From assembly GCF_000953655.1 (NCBI RefSeq), contig NZ_LN681225.1:1070001-1134000 (forward strand): a stretch of DNA of 64,000 nt. Reading direction: 5' to 3'. The notes beneath the pieces are model-generated. The model saw nothing but the letters and a program-made list of their open reading frames with translations. It searched no databases and had not been told where the DNA came from. A program made the position numbers and the translations under genes. This DNA comes from Legionella hackeliae. Lineage in GTDB: Bacteria; Pseudomonadota; Gammaproteobacteria; Legionellales; Legionellaceae. Below are positions 44,613 through 55,282 of the stretch, piece by piece; the stretch's first letter is position 1; the number at the start of each line of letters is the position of its first letter.

Positions 44613-45623
44613 ATGCTTAAAAAAAACAAAATTATCCAAATAGAAGAATTTTGGGAGCTTAAAATAAATCGAAGTACTTTAGCATGCTTGTCCGGAGGCG
44701 ATATAAATAAAAGTTACTTTGTGAATACTTCAACGGGCAAATATATCATTAAGCATATTAACATATTGCAATACATAAAGAGTTATCGTACCAACAAAGT
44801 TGAAACCCTACAGTCGTTATCGTTTGTAGAAACGGTTGCTAAAGTTCAAAAAGAAAATGTGGTTTCTGCTGTTGAGGGCAAGAAAGGCTTTTTTTTAGAG
44901 GATGACAACCAAATATTTATTTTATATCCCTTTAAAGACGGTCGTGTAGTAGTAAATGATGAAATTCAAGTCCCCATGGTCTCTCAAATTGCTAATAAGC
45001 TTCATGAGATACACAACTCCTCCAAAAGCTATGACAAAAAATTTGCACAAGATAAGGGAGAGCGATATTACACTATTGCCAAACAACTCATTTTTAGCAG
45101 ATGGTGGGAATTAATTAATAAATTCTCAAAAAGTTTACATCTATTCCCACGTTTAAATCATATTTCTCATTTTCTTATTACTAATCAAGGCTTATTTCTA
45201 CAGGCATTAGAAGCAATGAGCATTAATAAATTGTGTCACAATGATCTGAAACCTAAAAATGTATTATGGTCAAAAAATAAGGACCACTTTTGGATACTTG
45301 ATTGGGAAGCTGCTAGTGAGTTTGATTATAGAGCGGATTATTTAGATACTCTAATCGCCTGGTCTGTCGAGTGTGCAAAAGACAAATTGTCTTTTAATAC
45401 CGAGAAAGTTCATGTTTTTCAAGAGACTTATGGCTTAATTCGTGAGGAACTTGAGTTAAGTATTTATATAGTGCTCGTAAAGTGGTATTTCTGGCTTGCC
45501 TTCTGCTTAAGTAAATGTCTACGACAACCGCCCCAGGCTTTCAACCAAATTCCTTTTATTAAAGAAGCAATTACGTATATTGAATTTATAATCGATAAAA
45601 AAGAGCTAACGATGCTGAGATAA
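44613..45623 (+). CDS. APH/choline-kinase-like phosphotransferase
   Basis: 336 residues of the APH superfamily. The N-lobe has a nucleotide-binding-loop-like LACLSGGDINKSYFVNTSTG and the conserved Lys in KYIIKHIN. The catalytic loop is LCHNDLKPKNVLW (H209, D211, N216) and the metal-binding Asp is D230 in FWILDWEAASEFDYRADYL. Members phosphorylate small hydroxyl or amino compounds (choline, ethanolamine, homoserine, aminoglycosides); the substrate here is unknown. It ends 50 bases before the giant synthase gene on the same strand, so it is probably part of that pathway, either preparing an alcohol or amine substrate or protecting the cell by phosphorylating the product. Confidence 0.82.
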   Translation: MLKKNKIIQIEEFWELKINRSTLACLSGGDINKSYFVNTSTGKYIIKHINILQYIKSYRTNKVETLQSLSFVETVAKVQKENVVSAVEGKKGFFLEDDNQIFILYPFKDGRVVVNDEIQVPMVSQIANKLHEIHNSSKSYDKKFAQDKGERYYTIAKQLIFSRWWELINKFSKSLHLFPRLNHISHFLITNQGLFLQALEAMSINKLCHNDLKPKNVLWSKNKDHFWILDWEAASEFDYRADYLDTLIAWSVECAKDKLSFNTEKVHVFQETYGLIREELELSIYIVLVKWYFWLAFCLSKCLRQPPQAFNQIPFIKEAITYIEFIIDKKELTMLR

Positions 45624-45672
45624 CGACTAAAAAAAAAGAAATTATTAAGGTATTGTCTGGAGGGGGAGTTGT

Positions 45673-48600
45673 ATGAATCAATTACTTTTACAAAAAATTT
45701 TCCATCATGCCAAGATACATCCCAATAAAACTGCCTTAAAGTTTTTTGAGGGCAACTATCAAACTTCCCAGGAATTGACCTATAAACAACTCGAAGAAAA
45801 AATTGTTGCTTTAGCCAATATACTTTTTAGTTTACATGTTGACGATATCCATAAGAAAAATGAGCAACACCCCATCCTCCTTTTATTTGATTCCTCTCTT
45901 GATTACATTGTGTCATTTTTAGCAGTACTCCATACTAATAATATTGCAGTCACTGCCTATCCTCCACGACAAACCCGCCATTTACAACGCTTGTTAAAAA
46001 TTGTCGAGGATTCCCACGTAGGCACCATATTAACTATGGCAAAGGTGAAAAAATACTGTGAAATCAATGATTTTATATTTCCAGCTCAGGCGAAATTGCT
46101 ATGTCTTGATGAGTTGGAATACGAAAATGCTTCCCGTTTTACTCTACTAGATCCTAATCCTGAGCATGTTGCTTTTTTACAATATACTTCCGGTTCTACT
46201 GGTGCTCCCAAGGGCGTTGTTGTTACTCAAAAAAATATTGTTAGTAATCTTCAGCTAGCGATCGATCTTGTGGGGTTAGAATCGCTGCAAACTTGTGTTA
46301 GCTGGTTACCAATTTTTCATGATATGGGATTGATAGGTAATACCTTATTACCTCTCTACTCAGGTGGGACTTGTGTATTTATGGCCCCATTAACCTTTCT
46401 TAAAAAGCCTTGGTTTTGGTTACAAAAAATTAGTGAGGAGAAGGGAACTTATACTATGGCTCCTAATTTTTCCTATGAACTGGCAGTTACCGCACTCGAA
46501 AAACAAAAGGTAAAAAGCGAATTAGATTTTTCTCATGTTTATCACTTGATTAATGGGGCCGAACCCATAAAACCAGAAACGATTCGACATGTTGAAGAAG
46601 TACTAACACCTTACGGATTAAAACCTGGCACCATGAAGCCTGGTTACGGGATGGCTGAGTCAACTTTAGTTATCTCTGTATACATAGACAAGGGTAAAGA
46701 CAGATTTCTTCGAGTAAATAAGGATAAATTGGCTTTAGGACAAGTAGTGCCTGAGACTCACAATTCTGTGGAAGTTATTCGCTGTGGCAAGATTTTAAAT
46801 GAATATACATTAAAGATTGTTGATCCCAACACCAAAGAAATCTTACCTAAACTATGTGTGGGAGAAATTTGGATGCAGGGAGCCTCTGTGGCCAAAGGTT
46901 ACTATCTTAATAATGAAAAAACAACTGAAATATTTACTGCGTTTACAACAAATGGTGAAGGGCCTTTTTTACGTACTGGCGACTTAGCATTTATCGATGA
47001 GGAGAATTACATAGTCATCTGTGGACGAGTCAAAGATTTAATGATTATTAATGGTCGTAATATTTATCCTCAAGATGTTGAAAAAGCTTGCTATACCTCA
47101 GATCCTGATTTGATCGTTGATGGCTCAGCTGCCTTTTCACTCCCTGGAGAATACTCCGAAGAGTGTATTATTATTGCTGAGGTACGAAATCATCTTGAAA
47201 GTGAACGGTATCAAGAAATTTTAGCGAAAGTTAAACAATCTGTCTTTGAGTCAACGGATGTAGTTCCTAAAGATATTGTACTGATTCCACCTAAGCGTCT
47301 CCTGAAAACAAGTAGCGGCAAAGTACAGCGAAATGCTTGTAAACAAGCATATCTTAATAAAGAATTTCAGGTAACAGCTCAGCTCCTGGAGCCTGTAGAA
47401 GTACAGAGTCCAGAAATAACGGCTACTATGGATTCTGGGGATATTGTAAATTGGCTTAAAAATTGGCTAGTTACAAATGCTAAAGTTGCTTGTCACAATA
47501 TCGATGAACATCGAGCTTTTTCTGAATATGGTCTTAATTCAATCAAGTTGGTAACTATGATTAGTGACTTGGAACAACATATTCAGCAACATTTAGATCC
47601 CTTGCTTGCTTGGGAGTTTCCTAATATTCATGCACTAAGCCAAAAGGTTGCCAATCATTCACCAATCGCACTCGCCTGTCAATCGCAGCAAGTCTATGAG
47701 CCCATTGCTATTATTGGTATGGATTGCAGAATTCCGGGAAATGATCAAACCACGCTCGTTGGTGTGGAGGACTTTTGGGCGTTTCTACAAAGCCAAAATG
47801 ATAGTATTCGACCAATTCCGCAGGATCGCTGGGATATTCGTCAATACTATGATCCTGATCCTGTTAAAAAGGGGATGATGTATACCACTAGCGGAAGTTT
47901 TTTAACGGATGTTAGGCGATTTGATGCTAAATTTTTCAATATTTCCCCTCGAGAAGCAGAATATCTTGATCCGCAACAGCGCTTGGCATTAATGGTGACA
48001 TGGAATGCTTTGGAAGATGCTGGTATTGTGCCTCAAAGCCTGAAAGAGAGTAAAACGGGTATATACCTTGGTATTAGTACTCATGATTATGACGCTTTAA
48101 TCCAAAAACAGGTTCCGCTTGAAGAGTTGACCACTTATCAGGCGACAGGAACCAGTTTCTCTACCGCCGCTGGTCGCATTGCCTATTTCTTAGGTACTCA
48201 TGGACCTTCCATGGCAATTGATACCGCATGTTCATCTTCTCTCGTAAGCATTCATCAAGCAAGTCGTGCTCTTCAAGATGGTGATTGTACTTTAGCTATT
48301 GCCGGTGGGGTTAATCTGATTTTATCGCCTGAGGGAAATATTATTTTTTGCAAAAGCGGCATGTTATCTCCCAAAAATCGTTGCAGTACATTCGATATTG
48401 AGGCCGATGGTTATGTTAGAGGAGAAGGGTGCGGCATTGTGATTTTAAAGAAATTGACGGATGCTTTACGTGACCATAATAAAATTTATGCCATTATTCA
48501 TGGCAGCAGTGTGAATCAGGATGGTGCAAGTAATGGTCTTACAGCACCTAATTTAGGGGCTCAAATTGAGGTGATGGAATCTGCTATTAAAGTGGCAGGT

Positions 48601-51600
48601 TTAACACCTGAGCAAATTACTCATGTTGAAGCCCATGGTACAGGAACCTCTTTAGGTGATCCCATTGAATGGGAAGGAATTCGACGGGTTTATGCAAAAG
48701 ATCGTCAAAATCCACTTCATATTACTTCGCTAAAAACACGTGTTGGCCATTTAGAAGCAGCCGCAGGGGTTGCCAGTTTTATAAAAACCGTTTTGGCAAT
48801 TAAACATGGTCAAATTCCAGCTCATCTGCACTTAAAACAATTTAATCCTAAAATTAGCCAGCAAGAAATGATGAATGTTCCTTCTCAATTGCTGAACTGG
48901 GATGATAAACGTCGTTATGCTGGAGTGAGTTCATTTGGATTTAGTGGGACAAATGCTCATTTTATTTTGGGTAATTTTGACGAAAAAACTACAGTTGAAA
49001 AAGAACAACCACGTTCTCACCATCTTTGGGCTGTCAGTGCTCGAGATGAAAAAACACTGAAGACTTACTTACAAAAATATTGTGAATTTAGCCAATCTAC
49101 AGCTGATGAGGATTTTGCTTCACTAAGCCACCAATCGCTCATTAGCAGGACACATTTTCAACATCGCGCATACATTGTTGCTAAGAATTATCAAGAGTGG
49201 CAACAAGCACTTTCTGAGGGAAATTGGCAACAAGGCCTGGTTGAGGAGAACATCAATTTCGCGTGGTTATTTACAGGGCAGGGGTGTTTAGAACCTAATT
49301 TTGCAGTTTCACTTTATTCCTCCTTGCCAGAGTTTGCGGCAACTATTGATGAGTGTTGTAGAATCACAGAAGCATTGCTGGACTATAGTTTACGCGATGT
49401 GCTGCTGAATACACCACTAGACATTGATATAAATTATACACTTTATGCTCAACCCGCATTGTTCTCTTTTGAATATGCGCTTGCAAAATGGTTTCTTTCA
49501 TTAGGGTTAAAGCCTTCTGCATTACTTGGCCACAGTTTGGGTGAGTATGTAGCAGCTTGTGTGGCTGAGATAATGTCTTTAGAGGAGGCACTGCAATTAG
49601 TTTGCTTAAGAGCCAAACTTATCGCTTCACTGCCTGATAATGGGGCTATGCTTGCTATTGCCACCACAGCGGAAGAAGTACAAAAAATATTGGTTAATTT
49701 TTCAGATCTGACTATTTCAGTCAAAAATAGCCCGCAACAGACTGTTGTTTCTGGAGAAAAAGAGACGATTGAGGCGTTACTAAACTATTGTCAACAACAG
49801 GGTGTACGTTGCAAAAAAGTTGCTACATCGCATGCTTTTCATTCACCGTTAATGGCTCCTATTGTTGAAAAATTCTATCAACACGCACAAAAAATTGATT
49901 ATAAGCCAGCAAAAATACCATTGATCACCAATGTTACAGGGATGGAGTTAACAAATAACATAAATGCTGAATATTGGTGTGAGCATTTAATAAAAACAGT
50001 TGAGTTTCATAAAGGCTTACAAACCCTCGCTACTAAAGGGGTCACTCTTCTACAAGAAATTGGTCCTAAGGCAGTACTAAGCGCCCAAGCTCAGGAAGTT
50101 TATAATTTCATAATACTTCCTTCTGTTCGAGATGCAAAAGAACCTTGGTCGACTTTATGTGAAGCTCTGGGTGAACTTTATTTAAAAGGGATAGAGATTA
50201 ATTGGCAGCTTCTAAATACAGAGATAGTGAAAAAACATTCGCTTCCTAAATATCCGTTTATCGGAAGAGACTATTGGTTACCAGTAATTTCACAAGAAGA
50301 AAAACAGACTAATAGTCATTCATGGAAAAAGAATTTGCATAGCTTAAAATGGAAGAAACTAAACTATCAACCTGCTAAAGGGGATTATCGAAATGAACAG
50401 CTTACGTTCATAAATTATACTGACTCTCAAAATGATTCTCTGCTATCAACTCTAAAAAATTTCTACGGAAAAATTGATTTCATCACTCTAAATGCGTTAA
50501 CAAAGCAAGAAATTTTGCAAAAAATTAATGACGCTAAACGTCTAATCTATTTTTGCAATTCCACCGATAATGATGTAAATGACATAGAGGAAGAGTTAAA
50601 TAATGTCAGCTTAATTACAAAATTATTATTGGAACATGCTATAGAAAAGCCATTTGTTTTTCTCACACATCATCCTAAAAACTCAGTTTCAAAAATCGGA
50701 TGTGCTTTGCTTGCTTTATTAAAGTCAATTAAACAGGAATATCCTGTTTGGCGCGTCCATTATTTACAAGGAGATTTGCTAAATAATGATTTTCAATGGA
50801 TCCACAGCTTGCATCACTCAATGCATGGGCACTGGGTTTTACGCTATGAAAATCAAAATTACTATAGAAGACAAATTGTTCCCCTTGAACCCCATTTATT
50901 AGCGGGTAAGCGAGAGATTTATCCTGAGCATACTTACCTTGTTACAGGAGCAAATGGGGGTGTAGGACAATTGTTGATTGAAGCCTTGCTTGAACAAGGG
51001 GTTAAACATATCGTTGCTGTAGGCCGTAAAGCTAATCCTTCGAACTGGTCGGAAACGATAGACGCTTATCTCAAAAAAGGTGAAGCACACATTCATTACC
51101 ACTCCTGCAATGTGGGTCAAATCAGCGAAGTAAATAAATTGCTTGCTATGGTTAGTCAAAAATTACCGCCCTTAGGCGTTATAATTCACGCTGCAGGCGT
51201 TGCTATTGATAAACCATGGCTGACAACCAGGGAGGAAGAAATCCGAGCTATTTTCTCTGGAAAAGCATTAGGCGCATTGAACCTGCATTTGGCAACAGCT
51301 AATCATCCTATCAAGGAATTTGTTTGTATTTCATCCATTGCAGGTATTTTTGGTAACCAGGGACAGGCTGCTTATGCAGCAGCAAATGCTTTTCTTGACG
51401 CGCTAAGTTATCAACGAAAGAAAGAGGGAAAACCAAGTCTCAACTTGATTTTAGGTCCTGTAAAAAATACTGGGCTATTTAAGGAAAATGAGGAAAATTT
51501 GGCGGATTACTTGGCTTTACAAGGGATTGTGCCCATCGAGCCAGAGTATATTAAGTTATTGTTAAAAGAACAGGAGAAAGAAAATAATATTGTTATTGCT

Positions 51601-54510
51601 CAATTTAATCGCAAGATTGATTCTTTAGAACATCGAGATAATCCAGCATTAGACTCGACTGAAAATTCTGAGGACGCCAACAAAAATCAATCGCATTCTT
51701 TAGTGGAAAATATCTTAAAAATAGTTCAAGAAACACTAAAACTTTCTACTGGAGAATTGGCTGCTAATGATAATTGGTTTGAGGTGGGAATGGATTCTAT
51801 CATGGCAGCTCAGGTTGTTCATAAAGTAAATAAAAAATACAAGAAAAATTTAATCTCCGCAAAAGATATATTTAATTACTCTACTGCTGAAGAACTTGCA
51901 AAAATAGTGGATTCCTCTGTTAATTCAACTGTCGCTTCTATCGAAAAAAATGTACAACCAGTAATTGTAAAAGCAGAGCCTGCCCCAGAGAGTGTCCCCC
52001 TTTCTTTACAACAGCAAGAAATTTGGAATTTCCTCAAGAATGCGAATGATCATCGGGCTTATCAAATTCCAATGGAGCTATCTATAAAGGGATTTTTACG
52101 TGTTGATGATTTTAAAAAATCGGTGGAAAAAATAGGTTTGCGTCATGATGTTTTTCAATATGGATTTCATGAGGTTATTGGGCAGGTTAATCAGCATCGC
52201 CATAACGAAATTGTCATAAAACTTGAATTGAGTTCAAGTTGCGATGAGAAAGAAATTTCTGATTATTTGTCTGAACCATTTGATTTGAAAAAACCGCCTC
52301 TTTTACGTACAAAATTAATAAAAGTTGATGAGAATGAGTATCGATGGTTATTGGTATTTCACCATTTGATTGCTGATGGAAATACAGTGAGTGCCTTTAT
52401 AAACGAAGTCATTGCTGATTATGAGGGCCAAACTCTCGAAGAACCTAAGCAATATTATCAGTTCATTACTTGGCAGTGGAATAACGTTTATTATGAATTA
52501 GATACTAATCTACGTGACTATTGGGCTGATACTTTAAAAGAAATTCCACTTGATGTGCCAATAAATGAAACTAGAAAAGAAGTGGACGTAATTTCTTCTA
52601 CTCTACCCGTTGGTAATCTTAAGTCTGCAATAAAGCTCATTGAAAAAAATAAATTGTCACTAAGTAATTATTTGCTAGCCAATTTGTTTGAAATGCTTTT
52701 TGAACAATTTAAAAGAGAAGAACAAGGTATTGTTGTCTTTTTTTCTGGCCGTGAAAATGGTGATTTTTCTTCTGTATTTGGTGATACCTCTAATGATGTT
52801 ATTATCACTGCTCGTAAAGAAAGAAATATTATGAAACAGACTAAATTACTTCAGGATCAATTATTGTCTGTAATTGATAAACAATACTTGCGTATGGCGA
52901 TGATAAAAGAGATGGGGTTGCAAGCACCCATGATTTCTTTTGATTTTCAAAGGCGTTCTGATTTGGATTTGGTGAATACAAGCTTAGATATAACCGCTGT
53001 AAAAAGTGGAAATGTGCAAAATTACTCATGGGGCGATGAGCCAAGAATTTTATCATTTAAAGTGTTATTTAGCAGAGATGAAATTAAATTTTCATTAAAA
53101 TATCGTACCGATAAAGTATCAGGAAATTATGCTGAAGAATTATTAAATAAATGGATTTCTACGATATCGAAAAGAAATTTAGATTTAAATAACAATCTGG
53201 TGGAAACTATGCATAAATCCATTCAGCAAGAGGCGTCATTTCTACAGCAAAATTTATGGGAATCATTTAAAAACCATCCCGATGGAATGCCATTTTATGT
53301 TCCAATTTTCAAAGAAGTTGATGCAGATATTGATGTGGAACGTCTGAATCTTGCAATGCACTCTTGTATTGTTAAGAATCCAGCACTGAGAACTTATTTT
53401 TCCGTAAACCATCAACTCAAATTAACTCTTGAAAAAGAAGCTGTGACAGTTCCCTTGCAAGTGATACAAACAAATGAGCTCTATAAAACATTGGGAGATT
53501 TATTAAGTGAGCCTATCTCGATTGATAAACCACCCTTATTCAGATGGTATCTAATTAATTATTCCCATGGTCTACCTATTTTATTAATTAGATTACATCA
53601 TATTATTTTTGATGGAATTTCTTCTGAATTACTCTTAAATGATCTTGTCGACTTTTATAATGAACCTCAGAAAACTATAGAACAATCGCAAGATTCTGAA
53701 TATTTAAAATTTTATGCCTCAGCGCAACAAAATTATCAAACCTATCTGAAGGATTACCAGAGTTACTTGCTGAGACTCAATAAAACGTATGGCATCAAAA
53801 ATTTCACCGCTCCTAAAAAGAGTTATTTGGGTGGGCTGATTTATAGGAAATTATCTAAGGAAAATTCCATTAAGATTGAGCACTTTTGTCACAAAAACAA
53901 AATATCAAAATATGTATTTTACTTGTATATATTTAGCCTTGTTATTGCAGAAGTTCTCAATAAAAAAAATGAGGTATACATTAGTGTTGTTAAATCGAAT
54001 AGAGGCGAACTTAAAGATGCTGGGATGATGGGATATTATGCTGACAACGTTCCCGTTGTTATTCCTATAGAGTCTGAATCTGACTTTATTACCCAGATAC
54101 ACAAGTTACAATTAATGATTCTTGAAGTTGTCCAACGTTTTCAATATGCTCCGCTGACTAAAGATTTGAGTCAAATTGGCTATATTCAACCTGAATTTAT
54201 TTTTAATCAATATACACTTTCACCTGATAAAAAACCGTTTTATTCAGGAGATTATATTATTGAAAATATTGTGAATCAGCAAAAACAAGTCTCTCTCTGG
54301 AATTATTCTAATCCCGAAAAACTAAATTTCATGGTGCGAACTAGTGAACAGGGTGATCTTTTAGCATTGATTTTCAACCAAGATTTAATTGAGATGAAAG
54401 ACGTGGATTATTTTTTGAATCAACTTATCGAAGAGGTCATGATTAAAGCACAGTTAGGTAACAAATTGGCAGTAGATTTTAACGATCATTACCCGAAAAG
54501 TGAGAGTTAA
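45673..54510 (+). CDS. Hybrid PKS-NRPS megasynthase, FAAL-ACP-KS-AT-KR-ACP-C-C
   Basis: 2945 residues. Domains in order: fatty acyl-AMP ligase (1-570; YTSGSTGAPKG near 171, GYGMAEST near 323, SSGKVQR near 545); ACP1 with pantetheine Ser S623 (GLNSIKL); ketosynthase (about 676-1100; C853 in DTACSSS, H988 in EAHGTGTS, H1026 in GHLEAAAG); acyltransferase (about 1197-1500; S1288 in GHSLGEY, HAFH at 1387, the malonyl-type signature); ketoreductase (about 1510-1960; TGANGGVG near 1757, S1888, Y1901, N1905); ACP2 with S2042 (GMDSIMA); condensation domain 1 (about 2095-2540; HHLIADG, H2231, D2235); condensation domain 2 (about 2550-2930; HHIIFDG, H2643, D2647). There is no DH, ER, adenylation, reductase or thioesterase domain. 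Predicted chemistry: a free fatty acid is adenylated, loaded, extended once with malonyl, reduced to a 3-hydroxyacyl chain and passed to an amine or alcohol by the C domains. A strong GGAGGGGG site precedes the ATG. Product unknown. Confidence 0.93.
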   Translation: MNQLLLQKIFHHAKIHPNKTALKFFEGNYQTSQELTYKQLEEKIVALANILFSLHVDDIHKKNEQHPILLLFDSSLDYIVSFLAVLHTNNIAVTAYPPRQTRHLQRLLKIVEDSHVGTILTMAKVKKYCEINDFIFPAQAKLLCLDELEYENASRFTLLDPNPEHVAFLQYTSGSTGAPKGVVVTQKNIVSNLQLAIDLVGLESLQTCVSWLPIFHDMGLIGNTLLPLYSGGTCVFMAPLTFLKKPWFWLQKISEEKGTYTMAPNFSYELAVTALEKQKVKSELDFSHVYHLINGAEPIKPETIRHVEEVLTPYGLKPGTMKPGYGMAESTLVISVYIDKGKDRFLRVNKDKLALGQVVPETHNSVEVIRCGKILNEYTLKIVDPNTKEILPKLCVGEIWMQGASVAKGYYLNNEKTTEIFTAFTTNGEGPFLRTGDLAFIDEENYIVICGRVKDLMIINGRNIYPQDVEKACYTSDPDLIVDGSAAFSLPGEYSEECIIIAEVRNHLESERYQEILAKVKQSVFESTDVVPKDIVLIPPKRLLKTSSGKVQRNACKQAYLNKEFQVTAQLLEPVEVQSPEITATMDSGDIVNWLKNWLVTNAKVACHNIDEHRAFSEYGLNSIKLVTMISDLEQHIQQHLDPLLAWEFPNIHALSQKVANHSPIALACQSQQVYEPIAIIGMDCRIPGNDQTTLVGVEDFWAFLQSQNDSIRPIPQDRWDIRQYYDPDPVKKGMMYTTSGSFLTDVRRFDAKFFNISPREAEYLDPQQRLALMVTWNALEDAGIVPQSLKESKTGIYLGISTHDYDALIQKQVPLEELTTYQATGTSFSTAAGRIAYFLGTHGPSMAIDTACSSSLVSIHQASRALQDGDCTLAIAGGVNLILSPEGNIIFCKSGMLSPKNRCSTFDIEADGYVRGEGCGIVILKKLTDALRDHNKIYAIIHGSSVNQDGASNGLTAPNLGAQIEVMESAIKVAGLTPEQITHVEAHGTGTSLGDPIEWEGIRRVYAKDRQNPLHITSLKTRVGHLEAAAGVASFIKTVLAIKHGQIPAHLHLKQFNPKISQQEMMNVPSQLLNWDDKRRYAGVSSFGFSGTNAHFILGNFDEKTTVEKEQPRSHHLWAVSARDEKTLKTYLQKYCEFSQSTADEDFASLSHQSLISRTHFQHRAYIVAKNYQEWQQALSEGNWQQGLVEENINFAWLFTGQGCLEPNFAVSLYSSLPEFAATIDECCRITEALLDYSLRDVLLNTPLDIDINYTLYAQPALFSFEYALAKWFLSLGLKPSALLGHSLGEYVAACVAEIMSLEEALQLVCLRAKLIASLPDNGAMLAIATTAEEVQKILVNFSDLTISVKNSPQQTVVSGEKETIEALLNYCQQQGVRCKKVATSHAFHSPLMAPIVEKFYQHAQKIDYKPAKIPLITNVTGMELTNNINAEYWCEHLIKTVEFHKGLQTLATKGVTLLQEIGPKAVLSAQAQEVYNFIILPSVRDAKEPWSTLCEALGELYLKGIEINWQLLNTEIVKKHSLPKYPFIGRDYWLPVISQEEKQTNSHSWKKNLHSLKWKKLNYQPAKGDYRNEQLTFINYTDSQNDSLLSTLKNFYGKIDFITLNALTKQEILQKINDAKRLIYFCNSTDNDVNDIEEELNNVSLITKLLLEHAIEKPFVFLTHHPKNSVSKIGCALLALLKSIKQEYPVWRVHYLQGDLLNNDFQWIHSLHHSMHGHWVLRYENQNYYRRQIVPLEPHLLAGKREIYPEHTYLVTGANGGVGQLLIEALLEQGVKHIVAVGRKANPSNWSETIDAYLKKGEAHIHYHSCNVGQISEVNKLLAMVSQKLPPLGVIIHAAGVAIDKPWLTTREEEIRAIFSGKALGALNLHLATANHPIKEFVCISSIAGIFGNQGQAAYAAANAFLDALSYQRKKEGKPSLNLILGPVKNTGLFKENEENLADYLALQGIVPIEPEYIKLLLKEQEKENNIVIAQFNRKIDSLEHRDNPALDSTENSEDANKNQSHSLVENILKIVQETLKLSTGELAANDNWFEVGMDSIMAAQVVHKVNKKYKKNLISAKDIFNYSTAEELAKIVDSSVNSTVASIEKNVQPVIVKAEPAPESVPLSLQQQEIWNFLKNANDHRAYQIPMELSIKGFLRVDDFKKSVEKIGLRHDVFQYGFHEVIGQVNQHRHNEIVIKLELSSSCDEKEISDYLSEPFDLKKPPLLRTKLIKVDENEYRWLLVFHHLIADGNTVSAFINEVIADYEGQTLEEPKQYYQFITWQWNNVYYELDTNLRDYWADTLKEIPLDVPINETRKEVDVISSTLPVGNLKSAIKLIEKNKLSLSNYLLANLFEMLFEQFKREEQGIVVFFSGRENGDFSSVFGDTSNDVIITARKERNIMKQTKLLQDQLLSVIDKQYLRMAMIKEMGLQAPMISFDFQRRSDLDLVNTSLDITAVKSGNVQNYSWGDEPRILSFKVLFSRDEIKFSLKYRTDKVSGNYAEELLNKWISTISKRNLDLNNNLVETMHKSIQQEASFLQQNLWESFKNHPDGMPFYVPIFKEVDADIDVERLNLAMHSCIVKNPALRTYFSVNHQLKLTLEKEAVTVPLQVIQTNELYKTLGDLLSEPISIDKPPLFRWYLINYSHGLPILLIRLHHIIFDGISSELLLNDLVDFYNEPQKTIEQSQDSEYLKFYASAQQNYQTYLKDYQSYLLRLNKTYGIKNFTAPKKSYLGGLIYRKLSKENSIKIEHFCHKNKISKYVFYLYIFSLVIAEVLNKKNEVYISVVKSNRGELKDAGMMGYYADNVPVVIPIESESDFITQIHKLQLMILEVVQRFQYAPLTKDLSQIGYIQPEFIFNQYTLSPDKKPFYSGDYIIENIVNQQKQVSLWNYSNPEKLNFMVRTSEQGDLLALIFNQDLIEMKDVDYFLNQLIEEVMIKAQLGNKLAVDFNDHYPKSES

Positions 54511-54524
54511 GAGTCGATAAAAGA

Positions 54525-55124
54525 TTACTTAAATTCTCTGTAATAAGGGTAGGTTGCAAAATTTAAAATTTCTTTGTCGCCAGAACTATCGCCATAAGCA
54601 TAACTGATTTTGGCGGCAGGGATTATCTCAAGAACGCGTCGTAGTTTTTCTTGACCATTACAACTTTTCCCCTCCACACGGCCCGTCGCCTGGTTAAATT
54701 CATCAAATTCAATTTTGGTTGAAACAACATCGTCAAAGCCTGTCTTATGTGCCCAGTAATCAATATAGACATTGTACGCTGAGGTTGCTAATACACAGTG
54801 ATGACCTTGTTTTTTATGCCATTGTAGGCGCTCAAATGCCGAAGTTTTTACAAATTTTGGGATAATTGCATTTGAAAAGTGCTCACCGCTTGCATAGAGA
54901 AACTCACGTGACAAATTTTTAAGAAAAGTCTTTGCAATAGCCCCGTTTAATTGATCAATGTCGATAAGTTGTAATTGATAAGCCACAGCATTTGGTAATT
55001 TTTTAATAAATTTCCAGGTAAAATAATAACCCCAAATAAACTTTAAGAACGGTACAGTCGTGTTTTTCTGCGTGATGGTGCCGTCAAAATCAAAAATTGC
55101 CACAATTTCAGGGGTTTTCTTCAT
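54525..55124 (-). CDS. HAD-IB family phosphatase
   Basis: 199 residues of the HAD superfamily, subclass IB (SerB/CicA-like). Motif I is FDFDGTITQKNT (nucleophile and acid Asp), motif II the Ser/Thr in VLATSAYN, and motif IV YAYGDSSGDKEIL. The helical cap lies between residues about 18 and 85. Relatives dephosphorylate phosphoserine or phospholipid-type substrates. It is convergent with the megasynthase (14-base gap) and divergent from the MFS gene, so it may serve the same pathway, for example reversing the kinase step. The substrate is unassigned. Confidence 0.85.
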   Translation of the reverse strand: MKKTPEIVAIFDFDGTITQKNTTVPFLKFIWGYYFTWKFIKKLPNAVAYQLQLIDIDQLNGAIAKTFLKNLSREFLYASGEHFSNAIIPKFVKTSAFERLQWHKKQGHHCVLATSAYNVYIDYWAHKTGFDDVVSTKIEFDEFNQATGRVEGKSCNGQEKLRRVLEIIPAAKISYAYGDSSGDKEILNFATYPYYREFK

Positions 55125-55282
55125 GTATTTATTCTCAAATTGTCAATGAAATGCAAATTCAAAGTCTTACTTAAAAAAGTGCATCAATTATTAAGCAATT
55201 ACTTATTATCTTAGCTAAAATTTAAATATTTGCAGGTTTAACATATATAGCATGGCCGTAGGATGACAATGAGGACTAGAGC

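Noticed and set aside
49364-49724. Minus-strand frames inside the megasynthase
   Set aside because: Antisense to the acyltransferase domain, whose active-site motifs are intact.
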